This document shows positions 16,139-24,406 of a stretch of 64,000 bases of DNA, piece after piece. Below the pieces are notes generated by a model, which was not told where the DNA came from, did no database searches, and worked only from the letters and a program-made list of their open reading frames with translations. Source of the DNA: Microbacterium sp. GTDB lineage: Bacteria > Actinomycetota > Actinomycetes > Actinomycetales > Microbacteriaceae. The stretch spans positions 558,001-622,000 of the forward strand of contig PNMM01000001.1 of the NCBI GenBank assembly GCA_013823625.1, given 5' to 3'. The translations under genes were made by a program, and so were the position numbers. How positions within the stretch are numbered: the first letter of the stretch is position 1; the number at the start of each line of letters is the position of its first letter.

Positions 16139-17806
16139 ATGACTTCTCCCCGAACCTTTGTCATCGTGGGCGGCGTCGCTGGTGGCATGTCGGCCGCTAC
16201 TCGACTTCGCCGCCTCGACGAACACGCGCACATCATCGTTCTCGAACGCGGAGCACACGTGTCGTTTGCGAACTGTGGACTTCCGTATCACGTAGGCGGG
16301 GTGATCACCGATCGCGATGCGCTCATTCTTCAGACGCCCGCCTCGCTCGGCGCACGGTTCGCCCTCGACGTGCGCGTGCGCACCGAGGCAATCGCCATTG
16401 ATCCTGCGGCGCGCACGGTGAGCATCCGCGATCTCGAGTCGGGAGTCGAGGAGCAATTGCACTACGACGCGCTCGTGTTGAGCCCGGGCGCTTCGCCCCT
16501 GCGCATCCCGATTCCTGGTGCCGAGCGCGGGTTCGTATTGCGTGACGTGACCGACATGGACGCCATCATTGCCGCGGCGACGGATGCTCGCCGCGTGGTC
16601 GTCGCGGGCGCGGGCTTCATCGGCCTCGAGCTGGCCGAGAATCTGCGACACCGGGGCCTGGAGGTCGCCGTGGTCGAGATGCTGCCCCAAGTGCTGCGGC
16701 CATTCGATCTCGAGATGGCGCACCTCGTTGCCGAGCGTCTTCGCGAGAACGGCGTCGAGCTGCACCTGGGTACGACCCTCAGCGGCATTGAACCCGACCA
16801 CGTTGTTCTTGACGGTGGCGCGTCGACTCTGCCTGCCGATCTTGTTGTGCTTTCCGTCGGGGTGCGGCCCGAAAGCGGCCTCGCGCGAGACGCTGGCCTC
16901 GCCCTCGACGCTCGCGGCTACATCGTTGTCGATGCCGAACAGCGCACGTCTGACCCGGCGATCTTCGCTGTGGGTGATGCTGTTGTGAAGCAGCGTTTCG
17001 ATGGTGACCCGTCGCCGGTCTGGCTCGCGGGGCTCGCCAATCGCCATGGCCGCCTCGCGGCCGATGTCATTGCGGGGCGCCCGCACGCGGCCGCGCCGGC
17101 GTTCGGCACCGCGGTGATCGGCATGTTCGGCCTCGCGGCCGCCGTGGTGGGCCGTTCTGAACGCGAGTTGCGTGACGAGGGTCGCGAGATCCGCGTCATT
17201 CACACCCACCCGATGAACCACGCCGGCTACTACCCGGGCGCCGAGCAGTTGTCGCTCAAGCTCATTGTTGATGCCCAGACGGATGCGATTCTCGGTGCGC
17301 AAGCGATCGGAGGCGGCGCTGATAAGCGCATAGACGTAATCGCCACTGCGATGGCTGGCCGCATTCCGGCGCGCGGCCTCGCAGATCTCGAGCTTGCCTA
17401 TGCACCCCAGTTTGGTTCGGCGAAGGATCCGGTCAATATGCTCGGTTACGTCGACGACAACCTGATTGACGGGGAGTCGAGTGTGCAGTGGCACGAGCTA
17501 GAGGCCCGCACGGAACAGGGGTGGCGCGTCATCGATGTGCGCACAGCAGGCGAGATTAGCGGGGGGTCAATTCCGGGAAGTGAGCACCTCACGCTCGACA
17601 GTCTTCGGGACCACGCGGAGTCGCTTCGCGGAGAGCGGATCATTGTCAGTTGCAAGGTGGGCCAGCGTGGGCACACGGCGGCATCGCTCTTGCGCCAGTA
17701 CGGTGTCACCGTGGCAAACCTCGACGGCGGCTACACCACGTGGCGTGCGGGTACCACCGCGATCCGTGGCGTGGCCCCCTCGCCTGTCACCGCTGCGGCG
17801 GCATAG
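16139..17806 (+). CDS. CoA-disulfide reductase-rhodanese fusion (FAD-dependent oxidoreductase)
   Basis: This 555-residue fusion has an N-terminal FAD-binding site (VIVGGVAGGMSAATRLRR) and the single redox Cys46 in SFANCGLP typical of CoA-disulfide/persulfide reductases. An NAD-binding Rossmann motif (VVVAGAGFIGLELAENL), a dimerisation domain, and a C-terminal rhodanese domain (about 460-550) with active-site loop SCKVGQRG follow. Such fusions reduce CoA persulfide or polysulfide, releasing sulfide. It is the first gene of the operon with a rhodanese and a CstR-like regulator, which points to persulfide detoxification. The ATG at 16139 is leaderless-type; in-frame starts upstream would read through the operator. 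Confidence 0.9.
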   Translation: MTSPRTFVIVGGVAGGMSAATRLRRLDEHAHIIVLERGAHVSFANCGLPYHVGGVITDRDALILQTPASLGARFALDVRVRTEAIAIDPAARTVSIRDLESGVEEQLHYDALVLSPGASPLRIPIPGAERGFVLRDVTDMDAIIAAATDARRVVVAGAGFIGLELAENLRHRGLEVAVVEMLPQVLRPFDLEMAHLVAERLRENGVELHLGTTLSGIEPDHVVLDGGASTLPADLVVLSVGVRPESGLARDAGLALDARGYIVVDAEQRTSDPAIFAVGDAVVKQRFDGDPSPVWLAGLANRHGRLAADVIAGRPHAAAPAFGTAVIGMFGLAAAVVGRSERELRDEGREIRVIHTHPMNHAGYYPGAEQLSLKLIVDAQTDAILGAQAIGGGADKRIDVIATAMAGRIPARGLADLELAYAPQFGSAKDPVNMLGYVDDNLIDGESSVQWHELEARTEQGWRVIDVRTAGEISGGSIPGSEHLTLDSLRDHAESLRGERIIVSCKVGQRGHTAASLLRQYGVTVANLDGGYTTWRAGTTAIRGVAPSPVTAAAA

Positions 17807-17835
17807 AACGCAACCCTCAGCAGAAAGACACTCAG

Positions 17836-18153
17836 ATGGCAGAAGAGATTACGATTGCGCAGCTGGCGATCGAGCGCGAGCGTGGAGCGACCGTCGTCGA
17901 CGTGCGCGAAGTGCATGAGTACATCGAGGCGCGGGTTCCGGGCGTCACGCTCATTCCACTCGCCACGATTCCTGACGAAGTGGATGCCCTCCCGCGCGAC
18001 GAGACCCTCTACGTGATTTGCCACTCCGGAGTTCGCAGCCAGTACGCAGCCGACTTTCTCAACGCCAACGGCTTCGACGCCGTCTCGGTGGCCGGCGGCA
18101 CCATGGCCTGGGTTCAGCAGGGCTTCGACTACGACACAGGAGACGACCGATGA
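17836..18153 (+). CDS. Single-domain rhodanese (sulfurtransferase)
   Basis: This 105-residue cytoplasmic rhodanese has the opening VVDVREVHEYIEARVPG and active-site loop VICHSGVRSQY, whose Cys carries the persulfide intermediate. It probably moves sulfane sulfur between thiosulfate, low-molecular-weight thiols and the upstream reductase. The ATG at 17836 is 29 nt after the previous gene. Its stop overlaps the regulator start as ATGA, so the two are translationally coupled. Confidence 0.9.
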   Translation: MAEEITIAQLAIERERGATVVDVREVHEYIEARVPGVTLIPLATIPDEVDALPRDETLYVICHSGVRSQYAADFLNANGFDAVSVAGGTMAWVQQGFDYDTGDDR

Positions 18154-18419
18154 CGACGATTCCGGCCAGCGAGGTCAAGTCCATCACCAATCGTTTGCGC
18201 CGCGCACAGGGTCAACTCGGCGCCGTGCTCACCATGATCGACGAGGGTCGCGATTGTCGCGACATCGTCACGCAGTTGAGCGCGGCATCCAGCGCCATTG
18301 ATCGCGCCGGCTTCGCGATCATCGCGTCCGCGCTCAAAGAGTGCTTGCGCGACGGCGAGAACGGCGGAGACCCGGTTGAGGTCGCCGATCTGGAGAAGCT
18401 CTTTCTCAGTCTCGCCTGA
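18150..18419 (+). CDS. cstR: CstR-like persulfide-sensing repressor (CsoR/DUF156 family)
   Basis: This 89-residue all-helical regulator of the CsoR family opens with ITNRLRRAQGQLGAVLTMIDEGRDCRDIVTQL. It has Cys36 and Cys65 (IIASALKECL), 29 residues apart, but Ala61 where copper-sensing CsoR has its His ligand. Loss of that His with both Cys kept is the CstR pattern, in which reactive sulfur links the cysteines and releases DNA. Position as third gene behind rhodaneses and the palindrome at 16112 support this. The symbol is by inference, not by close match. Confidence 0.83.
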   Translation: MTTIPASEVKSITNRLRRAQGQLGAVLTMIDEGRDCRDIVTQLSAASSAIDRAGFAIIASALKECLRDGENGGDPVEVADLEKLFLSLA

Positions 18420-18431
18420 CCCGCTCGAGTG

Positions 18432-18917
18432 TCAGAGCGCGCGACCGAGCCAGGTCGTCGCGTTGGGGTTGTCGTTGTAGGGCTCGATCGGCGTGAAGCC
18501 CACTGAGCGATAGAGAGCGGCGGCCGCCTCGAGGCTCTCGTTCGTGTCGAGCACGAGTTCGGCGGCGCCCAACTCGCGGGCGCGGTCGGTGAGTTCGGTC
18601 ATGAGCTCGCGCCCGTATCCGAGACGGCGCGTGTGCGGTTGCACCCACAGGTGCTTGACCTCGAAGCGGGCGCCGAGCGGGCCGTCGTCGATGCGTCGCA
18701 CGCCGCCGCAGCCGACGTCGGCGGGTTCGCCCGAGAGGTTCTCGCCCTCCACGAGCACGAAGACGCCGGCGGGTGGCGTGAACTCAGCGTCGATCGGTTC
18801 AGAACGCCGATAAGAATCGGGCCCGGCCGGAAACCCGAGGGCGCGCGCCGTGAAGTACTGGTCGAGCAACACGCGGGCCGATTCATCGCTCGGGAGGGCG
18901 GTACGCCAGGTCACCAT
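18432..18917 (-). CDS. GNAT-family N-acetyltransferase
   Basis: This 161-residue acetyltransferase has the acetyl-CoA pyrophosphate-binding motif A as HLWVQPHTRRLGYGRELMTEL and motif B as YRSVGFTPIEPYNDNP. The substrate is not evident. The ATG at 18917 has TAAGCT (18924-18929 on this strand) ending 6 nt upstream, a leaderless-type promoter facing away from that of dapB; the two genes are divergent, with only 42 nt between start codons. Confidence 0.87.
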   Translation of the reverse strand: MVTWRTALPSDESARVLLDQYFTARALGFPAGPDSYRRSEPIDAEFTPPAGVFVLVEGENLSGEPADVGCGGVRRIDDGPLGARFEVKHLWVQPHTRRLGYGRELMTELTDRARELGAAELVLDTNESLEAAAALYRSVGFTPIEPYNDNPNATTWLGRAL

Positions 18918-18959
18918 GGGCCCAGCTTAGGTGGGGGAGAGCCGCCATAGACTGGCGGC

Positions 18960-19727
18960 ATGGTCACTCGAGTCGCCGTCGTCGGTGCGAGCGGACGACT
19001 CGGGTCGCTCGCGTGCACGCTCATCGAGCAGCAGTCGGAGTTCGCCCTTGTCGCGCGTCTTGATTCGCGTTCTGACTTGGGCGAGATGCTCGGCGCCGAT
19101 GTCGTCCTTGACGTCACCGCTCCCGGTGTCTCGCCGACCGTCGTCGACCACGCGGTGCGCGCTGGCCTGAAGGTTCTCGTGGGCACGAGCGGCTGGAGCG
19201 AAGACCGCTTGCGCACGCTGCGCGCACTCGTGCAATCGCATCCGGATGCGGGCGTCATCGTGATCCCCAACTTCTCGTTGGGCAGCGTGCTCGCGACGCA
19301 CTTCGCCACCATCGCCGCTCGATACTTCGAGTCGATCGAGATCGTTGAGACGCATCATGCGGCAAAGGTTGATTCGCCATCGGGCACAGCCTTGCGAACG
19401 GCCGAGCTCATCGGCCACGCCCGGGCGGAGCTCGGCCCTGTTGTCGCGCCGCACACCGATCAGCGGGCACGCGGGCAGCAAGTCGCGAGCGTGCCGATTC
19501 ACTCGTTGCGACTGCAGGGCGCCGTGGCGCGCCAAGACGTGCACTTCGGCGGCACCGGAGAAGTGCTGACGCTCACGCACGAGACCCTGTCGGCAAGTTC
19601 GTATGAGGCGGGCATCATTCTGGGTCTGCGGGCGGCGCTCGACACCACCGGCCTCGTCGTCGGTCTCGATTCACTCATTGGATTGAACTCTGCCGTGACC
19701 GCACCTTCGGTGGTCGACGAAGAATGA
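18960..19727 (+). CDS. dapB: 4-hydroxy-tetrahydrodipicolinate reductase
   Basis: This 255-residue enzyme catalyses the NAD(P)H-dependent step after DapA in lysine and meso-diaminopimelate synthesis. The N-terminal nucleotide-binding motif is VAVVGASGRLGSLA. The catalytic/substrate segment is ETHHAAKVDSPSGTALRTAE, with the tandem His and Lys. The -10 TAGACT (18948-18953) ends 6 nt before the ATG, so translation is probably leaderless. It overlaps the next gene by 4 nt. In relatives a pnp-pepR-dapB order is common; no M16 peptidase is present here. Confidence 0.97.
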   Translation: MVTRVAVVGASGRLGSLACTLIEQQSEFALVARLDSRSDLGEMLGADVVLDVTAPGVSPTVVDHAVRAGLKVLVGTSGWSEDRLRTLRALVQSHPDAGVIVIPNFSLGSVLATHFATIAARYFESIEIVETHHAAKVDSPSGTALRTAELIGHARAELGPVVAPHTDQRARGQQVASVPIHSLRLQGAVARQDVHFGGTGEVLTLTHETLSASSYEAGIILGLRAALDTTGLVVGLDSLIGLNSAVTAPSVVDEE

Positions 19728-20176
19728 GCACGACCCGTTGGGCCGCGTTGGGTATGGCGGCACTGTTGGGCCTCTACCTCGTTGTCGTGCTGGGCTATGC
19801 GCTGCGACTCATCACTGATCCGCTCCCCATCGTGCAGGGCATGGGCTGGGCGCTCGTCGTGTTTCCGCTGTTGGGGTTCTGGGCTCTCGCAGTCGAGCTG
19901 CGCTTTGGGTTTCGCGCGGCTGCCCTCGCCCGCCTGCTCGAGGCCGAGGGGGGACTACCCGACGACGTTCTCCCCGCCCGCGCTAGCGGTCGAGTTGAGC
20001 GAGAAGCCGCCGATGCGATTTTCACGCGATACGCGACCGAGGTGCAGGAGCATCCTGAATCGTGGCAACACTGGTTTCGGCTCGCGCTCGCCTACGACGC
20101 CAGCCGTGACCGCCGGCGCGCACGGTGGGCCTTGCGCGAAGCCATGCGACTCGAGCGAGCGGCAACGACCTCGTAA
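19724..20176 (+). CDS. Small membrane protein with TPR-like C-terminus
   Basis: This 150-residue protein has two membrane helices (about residues 7-30 and 37-60), then a cytoplasmic helical tail. The segment YATEVQEHPESWQHWFRLALAYDASRDRRRARWALREAMRLE looks like one or two tetratricopeptide-type helix pairs. It starts in an ATGA overlap with dapB, so it is translationally coupled to it. It recurs next to dapB in related genomes as far as I recall; no function is assigned. Confidence 0.75.
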   Translation: MSTTRWAALGMAALLGLYLVVVLGYALRLITDPLPIVQGMGWALVVFPLLGFWALAVELRFGFRAAALARLLEAEGGLPDDVLPARASGRVEREAADAIFTRYATEVQEHPESWQHWFRLALAYDASRDRRRARWALREAMRLERAATTS

Positions 20177-20182
20177 CCGTCT

Positions 20183-21100
20183 CTAGTCGACGGGCGTCGG
20201 TCGAACGAGTTCTTCGATCGCCTGCTCGACCGTCTCGTGCCGAAACACGAAGCCGTCGGCGAGCAGTTTGGTCGGAACCTGTCGCTGGCTCGCGAGCAGC
20301 AACTCGCGCCCGGCGTCGCCCATGAGGGTGCCGATGAGCCTCTCGGGCAACGAGAACAGGTGCCAGCGGTGCATGGCGGCGGCAAGCGCGCGGGTCACCC
20401 GGTCACTCGTGGCCGGTGTCGGCCCGGCGAGATTGACGGGACCGCTAAGGCTCGACGTCAGCAGGTGACGCATCGCCGCTGCTTCGTCGTAGAGGCTGAT
20501 CCAGGGCCAGTGCTGGCCGCCCGACCCGATGCGTGCGGCGGCGCCGAGTGACGTCAGCAGCCGGAGGGGCGTCATCGCGCCGCCGCGACCGACGACGAGG
20601 CCGGTGCGGGCAAACACGGTGCGAGTGGCTTCGGGGGCGAGGGCAGCTGCTTCTTCCCACGCCGCCACGACGTCGCTCAAGAAGCCTTCGCCCTTGCTCA
20701 CGTCTTCGCTCAGCCGCACCCCCGGGCGGTCACCGTAGAAGCCCACCGCCGACCCGCTCACGAACACGCGCGGGGGAGTGCTCGCCATGGCCATACCTTC
20801 GGCGAGCGCCCGCGTGGCGCGCACGCGTGAGTCGAGAATCTGCTTCTGGTAGCGGCGAGTCCAGGGGATGCGCGCGATCGAGGCACCCGAGAGGTTGACG
20901 ACGGCGTCGGCCTTCTCGAAAACGCGAAAGTCAATGACGCGCGCTTCGGGCGACCAGGCGAACTCGGTTTCGCTGCGCGGAGCCCGGCGCACGAGAGTGA
21001 GCACGGCGTGGCCGTCTGCACGCAACTGACGCTGCAGCTCGGTGCCGATGAGGCCCGATGCGCCCGCGATGAGAACCCGCAAGGGAGTGGATGCCGCCAC
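20183..21100 (-). CDS. TIGR01777-family SDR epimerase (SDR39U1-like)
   Basis: This 305-residue atypical short-chain dehydrogenase/epimerase has a nucleotide-binding motif RVLIAGASGLIGTELQRQL at the N-terminus. WTRRYQKQILDSRVRAT is a family-specific block and FVSGSAVGFYGDRP the catalytic Tyr region. A C-terminal DUF1731-type segment (PERLIGTLMGDAGRELLLASQRQVPTKLLADGFVFRH) follows. The substrate is unknown. The start is set at the GTG (21100), which shares one base with the stop of the upstream OsmC gene (TAGTG); earlier in-frame ATGs fall inside that gene. Confidence 0.88.
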   Translation of the reverse strand: MAASTPLRVLIAGASGLIGTELQRQLRADGHAVLTLVRRAPRSETEFAWSPEARVIDFRVFEKADAVVNLSGASIARIPWTRRYQKQILDSRVRATRALAEGMAMASTPPRVFVSGSAVGFYGDRPGVRLSEDVSKGEGFLSDVVAAWEEAAALAPEATRTVFARTGLVVGRGGAMTPLRLLTSLGAAARIGSGGQHWPWISLYDEAAAMRHLLTSSLSGPVNLAGPTPATSDRVTRALAAAMHRWHLFSLPERLIGTLMGDAGRELLLASQRQVPTKLLADGFVFRHETVEQAIEELVRPTPVD

Positions 21101-21525
21101 TACGCGAGCGAGGCTTCGAGCGTGATCGGGATGCCCGAGAGAGCCTTCGACACGGGGCACCCCGTCTTCGCATCCTCAGCGAAGCTCTGGAACTGCTCGG
21201 CCGTCATCCCCGGCACCTTCGCGCTCACGAGCAAGTGGCTGCCCGTGATTCCTTCACCAGGAACGAACGTCACGGCAGCGGTGACCTGCAGGCTCTCGGG
21301 AGCGTGCCCCGCCTTGCTGAGAGCGTTCGACAGCGCCATCGAGTAGCACGACGAGTGCGCAGCGCCGAGCAATTCTTCGGGGTTCGTGCGCCCGGCCACA
21401 CCCTCTGAGCGCGCCGCCCACGTGACCGCAAACTCGCCAGCATCTGACGAATCAAGCGAGGTCGTGCCCGTGCCTTCCAGCAGAGACCCGAACCACAGGG
21501 TGGTTGCTTCACTGGTAACGGCCAT
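21100..21525 (-). CDS. OsmC family peroxiredoxin-like protein
   Basis: This 141-residue thiol peroxidase-like protein of the OsmC/Ohr fold detoxifies organic hydroperoxides in characterised members. The two redox cysteines are in AAHSSCYSMALSNAL and KTGCPVSKALSG. The ATG at 21525 has GAGGAG at good distance, and no signal peptide is seen. It forms a two-gene unit with the epimerase gene downstream. Confidence 0.93.
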   Translation of the reverse strand: MAVTSEATTLWFGSLLEGTGTTSLDSSDAGEFAVTWAARSEGVAGRTNPEELLGAAHSSCYSMALSNALSKAGHAPESLQVTAAVTFVPGEGITGSHLLVSAKVPGMTAEQFQSFAEDAKTGCPVSKALSGIPITLEASLA

Positions 21526-21565
21526 GGCAGTACTCCTCACACGTCGGGGACTCTGGGTCTTTAGC

Positions 21566-22090
21566 CTACGCGCGAGCGGTCGAGCGGCGAATGATTCCCG
21601 CGCGCACGAGGAGAACGTACAGCTGGCAGCCCAGGCAGTAGGCGAACGCGGCGTTGAGGAACGCAGCGATAAATGCCGCACTGGCCGCGATGACCAACGC
21701 GCCCGGCACGCCGATCAGGTGCAGTACGAGCCCCGTTGCTGTCACGAGAAGACCGACGAGCTGCGCGAACGTCGGCGGTGCCGGGTCTTCACGCTCGGCC
21801 GGAGCTGCGAGTCGAGGGGCGATCAGCGTGCGGTACAGGATGCCGTAGGGGTGCTTCTGGATGCCCGCAAACGCGCCCCACGCAAACAGCGCCACGATCA
21901 CCGTGAGCAGCAGTGCAGCGGGCTGCAGTGCGCGCGCGACGAGGTCGCTACCGAGGGGCTCGGTGAGCCCCAGGAGCACGACAATGAGCAACAGCACCGC
22001 GGTGATCGATGCACCAAAACGCGGTCCGCGCGGATCAATCCCAAACGGCTTCTCGGGGGTCTCGTTGGCCCCCGCCTTCGCGGTGCTCAC
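21566..22090 (-). CDS. DUF4395 membrane protein with CXXC
   Basis: This 174-residue integral membrane protein has about four helices and a conserved YCLGCQLY motif (Cys152, Cys155) near the C-terminal membrane boundary. DUF4395 proteins are commonly encoded beside thioredoxin-like genes; here the start codon overlaps the stop of the upstream thioredoxin-like gene by 4 nt. Inference: the CXXC exchanges electrons with that thioredoxin domain across or within the membrane. Confidence 0.85.
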   Translation of the reverse strand: MSTAKAGANETPEKPFGIDPRGPRFGASITAVLLLIVVLLGLTEPLGSDLVARALQPAALLLTVIVALFAWGAFAGIQKHPYGILYRTLIAPRLAAPAEREDPAPPTFAQLVGLLVTATGLVLHLIGVPGALVIAASAAFIAAFLNAAFAYCLGCQLYVLLVRAGIIRRSTARA

Positions 22091-22512
22091 GCGGTCACCA
22101 CCGCGAGAGTGCGGGCGGCGTCAACGGCAGCGCGCACGTCGGCGGGCTTGACCGCACCGATCAATCGTGAGCGCACGTGGCCGTCGCGGTCGAGCACGAG
22201 GGTGGTCGGGGTTGAGTAGACCGAGTGGCGGCGAGCAACGTCGGGCTCGTCGACAACGTCGATCTCGCGGTGTGCGACTGTGCTGTCTGAGGCCACGAGT
22301 TCGGCAGCCACGCGTCGCATGGCGACACACGCCGAGCACACGGGGCTTGAGAGCTGCACGAGCGTCACCTCGGCTCCGGCCACGGTCAACTGGTGCTCGT
22401 CTCCGCCGCAGCCGCTGGCGACGCGCGTGTTTCGGGCACGCAGGGTGAAGCCGAGCACGGTCGCGAGGGCGACGAGCGCCACAATCACGATGAGGGCGGG
22501 AAGAACATCCAT
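22087..22512 (-). CDS. Membrane-anchored thioredoxin-like protein
   Basis: This 141-residue protein has an N-terminal membrane helix (about residues 4-24) and a thioredoxin fold whose active site is PVCSACVAM (Cys59, Cys62); the cis-proline region is YSTPTTLVL. CSAC is not the classic CGPC, so its redox potential may be shifted. TATTTT ends 7 nt before the ATG, a leaderless-type start. It is the first gene of a pair with the DUF4395 membrane protein and is divergent from thyX. Confidence 0.85.
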   Translation of the reverse strand: MDVLPALIVIVALVALATVLGFTLRARNTRVASGCGGDEHQLTVAGAEVTLVQLSSPVCSACVAMRRVAAELVASDSTVAHREIDVVDEPDVARRHSVYSTPTTLVLDRDGHVRSRLIGAVKPADVRAAVDAARTLAVVTA

Positions 22513-22596
22513 AGTCAAGAAAATACGAAACAACCTGCAGGTATTCCTGAGTGTGACGTTCTGTGACCGCATGGCAGCCCCGATAGGGTTTCGAAC

Positions 22597-23331
22597 GTGA
22601 CCGAGGCAGCCGAGATTCAGTTCCGTTCTGACGTGACCGTCGAGCTGGTGCGGGCGAGTGCCCACGACAGCGATGTGCTTTTCGCCGCGCGCGTGTCAAC
22701 GCAGGGGGAGCAGACTCTCGAGGCCGCCGCCGCGGGTGCCGGGGCGACCGATCGCGACCGCGGGCTCATCAACTACCTCATGCGTGATCGCCACGGCTCG
22801 CCGTTCGAGCACAACTCGATGACGTTCTACGTGCAGGCGCCCATCTTTGTGTTTCGCGAGTTCATGCGGCACCGCATTGCCTCGTACAACGAAGAATCGG
22901 GCCGCTACCGTGAGCTGCGCCCCGTGTTTTATGTACCTGGCCCCGAGCGCAACCTCGTTCAGGTCGGCAAGCCCGGCGCGTACGAGTTCTTGCCCGGAAC
23001 CCCCGAGCAGACCGCCCTCGTCGAGGCCGAGGTGCGCGGGTCGTGCACGGCCGCATACGCCTCCTATCAACGGATGCTCGACGCGGGCATCGCGCGCGAA
23101 GTGGCCCGCGCCGTGCTCCCCGTGACGATCTACAGCTCGATGTACGTCACGATGAACGCTCGCTCGCTCATGAACTTCCTCAGCCTGCGCACCAAGCGCG
23201 AAGGGACGCACTTTCCGTCGTTCCCCCAGCGCGAGATCGAGATGGTCGCCGAGCAGATGGAGCAGCACTTCGCCGAGCTCATGCCGCTGACCTACGAGAC
23301 CTTCAACGGCAACGGTCGCGTCGCCCCGTAG
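22597..23331 (+). CDS. thyX: Flavin-dependent thymidylate synthase
   Basis: This 244-residue FAD enzyme makes dTMP from dUMP using methylene-tetrahydrofolate and NADPH. The ThyX signature is complete: RHRIASYNEESGRY at residues 91-104, matching RHRxxSxNExSxR. The GTG start has TAGGGT (22584-22589) ending 7 nt upstream and no Shine-Dalgarno sequence. The thyX-dapA-rnj order is conserved in actinobacteria. Confidence 0.97.
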   Translation: MTEAAEIQFRSDVTVELVRASAHDSDVLFAARVSTQGEQTLEAAAAGAGATDRDRGLINYLMRDRHGSPFEHNSMTFYVQAPIFVFREFMRHRIASYNEESGRYRELRPVFYVPGPERNLVQVGKPGAYEFLPGTPEQTALVEAEVRGSCTAAYASYQRMLDAGIAREVARAVLPVTIYSSMYVTMNARSLMNFLSLRTKREGTHFPSFPQREIEMVAEQMEQHFAELMPLTYETFNGNGRVAP

Positions 23332-23375
23332 CTGACGAAACCGCGGCAATGCGCGGGCGCGATACCCTGAAGCAC

Positions 23376-24350
23376 GTGTCTGTGAAGAATCCCTTTGGTC
23401 AAGTGCTCGTCGCGCTCGTTACGCCCATGCTGGCGGACGGCGAAGTCGACTGGGCCGGGGTTGAGAAGCACATTGACGACGTGATCGCGGCGGGTGCCGA
23501 CGGCATCGTCGTGACGGGCACCACGGGCGAGACCAGCACCCTCACCGATGCCGAGAAGATTCGGCTGGTTGAGGTGGGCAAGTCGGTGAGCGCTGGCCGT
23601 GCATCCATCATCACGGGCGGTGGCTCGAACGAAACCGCGCACGCGATCGAGCTCTACAAGGCGAGCGCCAAAGCCGGCGCCGACGGCGTGATGATCGTCA
23701 CGCCGTACTACAACAAGCCCACGCAAGCCGGGGTGCTCACGCACTTCCGCATGGTGGCCGACGCCACTGACCTGCCGGTGATCTTGTATGACATTCCGGG
23801 CCGCGCGGGCATCCCGATCATGTACGAGACGATTCTGCGTGCGGCCAAGCACCCGAACATTCTCGCGGTGAAAGACGCCAAGGGCGACCTGAGCGAGGTC
23901 AGTCGCGTGCTCAACCAGACCGACCTCATGTATTTCGCCGGCGATGACGCCAACGTGCTGCCGACGCTCGCGATTGGCGGCACGGGGCTCATCGGGGTGA
24001 CGGCCAACATCGCTCCCGGTTCGTACCGCACGATCGTCGACGCCGTGAACGCCAACGACCTCGCCACGGCGACGGCCGAGCACCAGCACCTTGAGCCGCT
24101 CGTGCGCGCGATCATGACGCACGTGCCCGGCACTGTCGCGACGAAGTATGTGCTGCACGGCTTGGGCCGCATCGGCACCCCGCGCGTGCGGCTGCCGCTC
24201 GTCGGCCCCGAAGAGGCCGAGGCGGCGCTCATCGAAGACGAAATCGACCTCGTGACGAATGTCTCGGGCCTCGACGTGCACAATTTCCGCCCCGACCGCA
24301 ATGCTGCGGCTGGCGGTGCCCTGCCCAAAGTGGCGGGCACCACTCGATAG
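23376..24350 (+). CDS. dapA: 4-hydroxy-tetrahydrodipicolinate synthase
   Basis: This 324-residue class I aldolase condenses pyruvate with aspartate semialdehyde, committing carbon to lysine/diaminopimelate. The Schiff-base lysine is Lys166 (NILAVKDAKGD), the catalytic Tyr is in VILYDIPGR (Tyr138), and GTTGETSTL binds the substrate carboxylate. The GTG start at 23376 is set by TACCCT (23363-23368) ending 7 nt upstream; a longer frame would overlap thyX. Confidence 0.97.
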   Translation: MSVKNPFGQVLVALVTPMLADGEVDWAGVEKHIDDVIAAGADGIVVTGTTGETSTLTDAEKIRLVEVGKSVSAGRASIITGGGSNETAHAIELYKASAKAGADGVMIVTPYYNKPTQAGVLTHFRMVADATDLPVILYDIPGRAGIPIMYETILRAAKHPNILAVKDAKGDLSEVSRVLNQTDLMYFAGDDANVLPTLAIGGTGLIGVTANIAPGSYRTIVDAVNANDLATATAEHQHLEPLVRAIMTHVPGTVATKYVLHGLGRIGTPRVRLPLVGPEEAEAALIEDEIDLVTNVSGLDVHNFRPDRNAAAGGALPKVAGTTR

Positions 24351-24406
24351 ACCGAATCCGGGGGCCCGAGAGCCCCACCGCGAACCATCACCAGTAGAGG
24401 CGTCAG

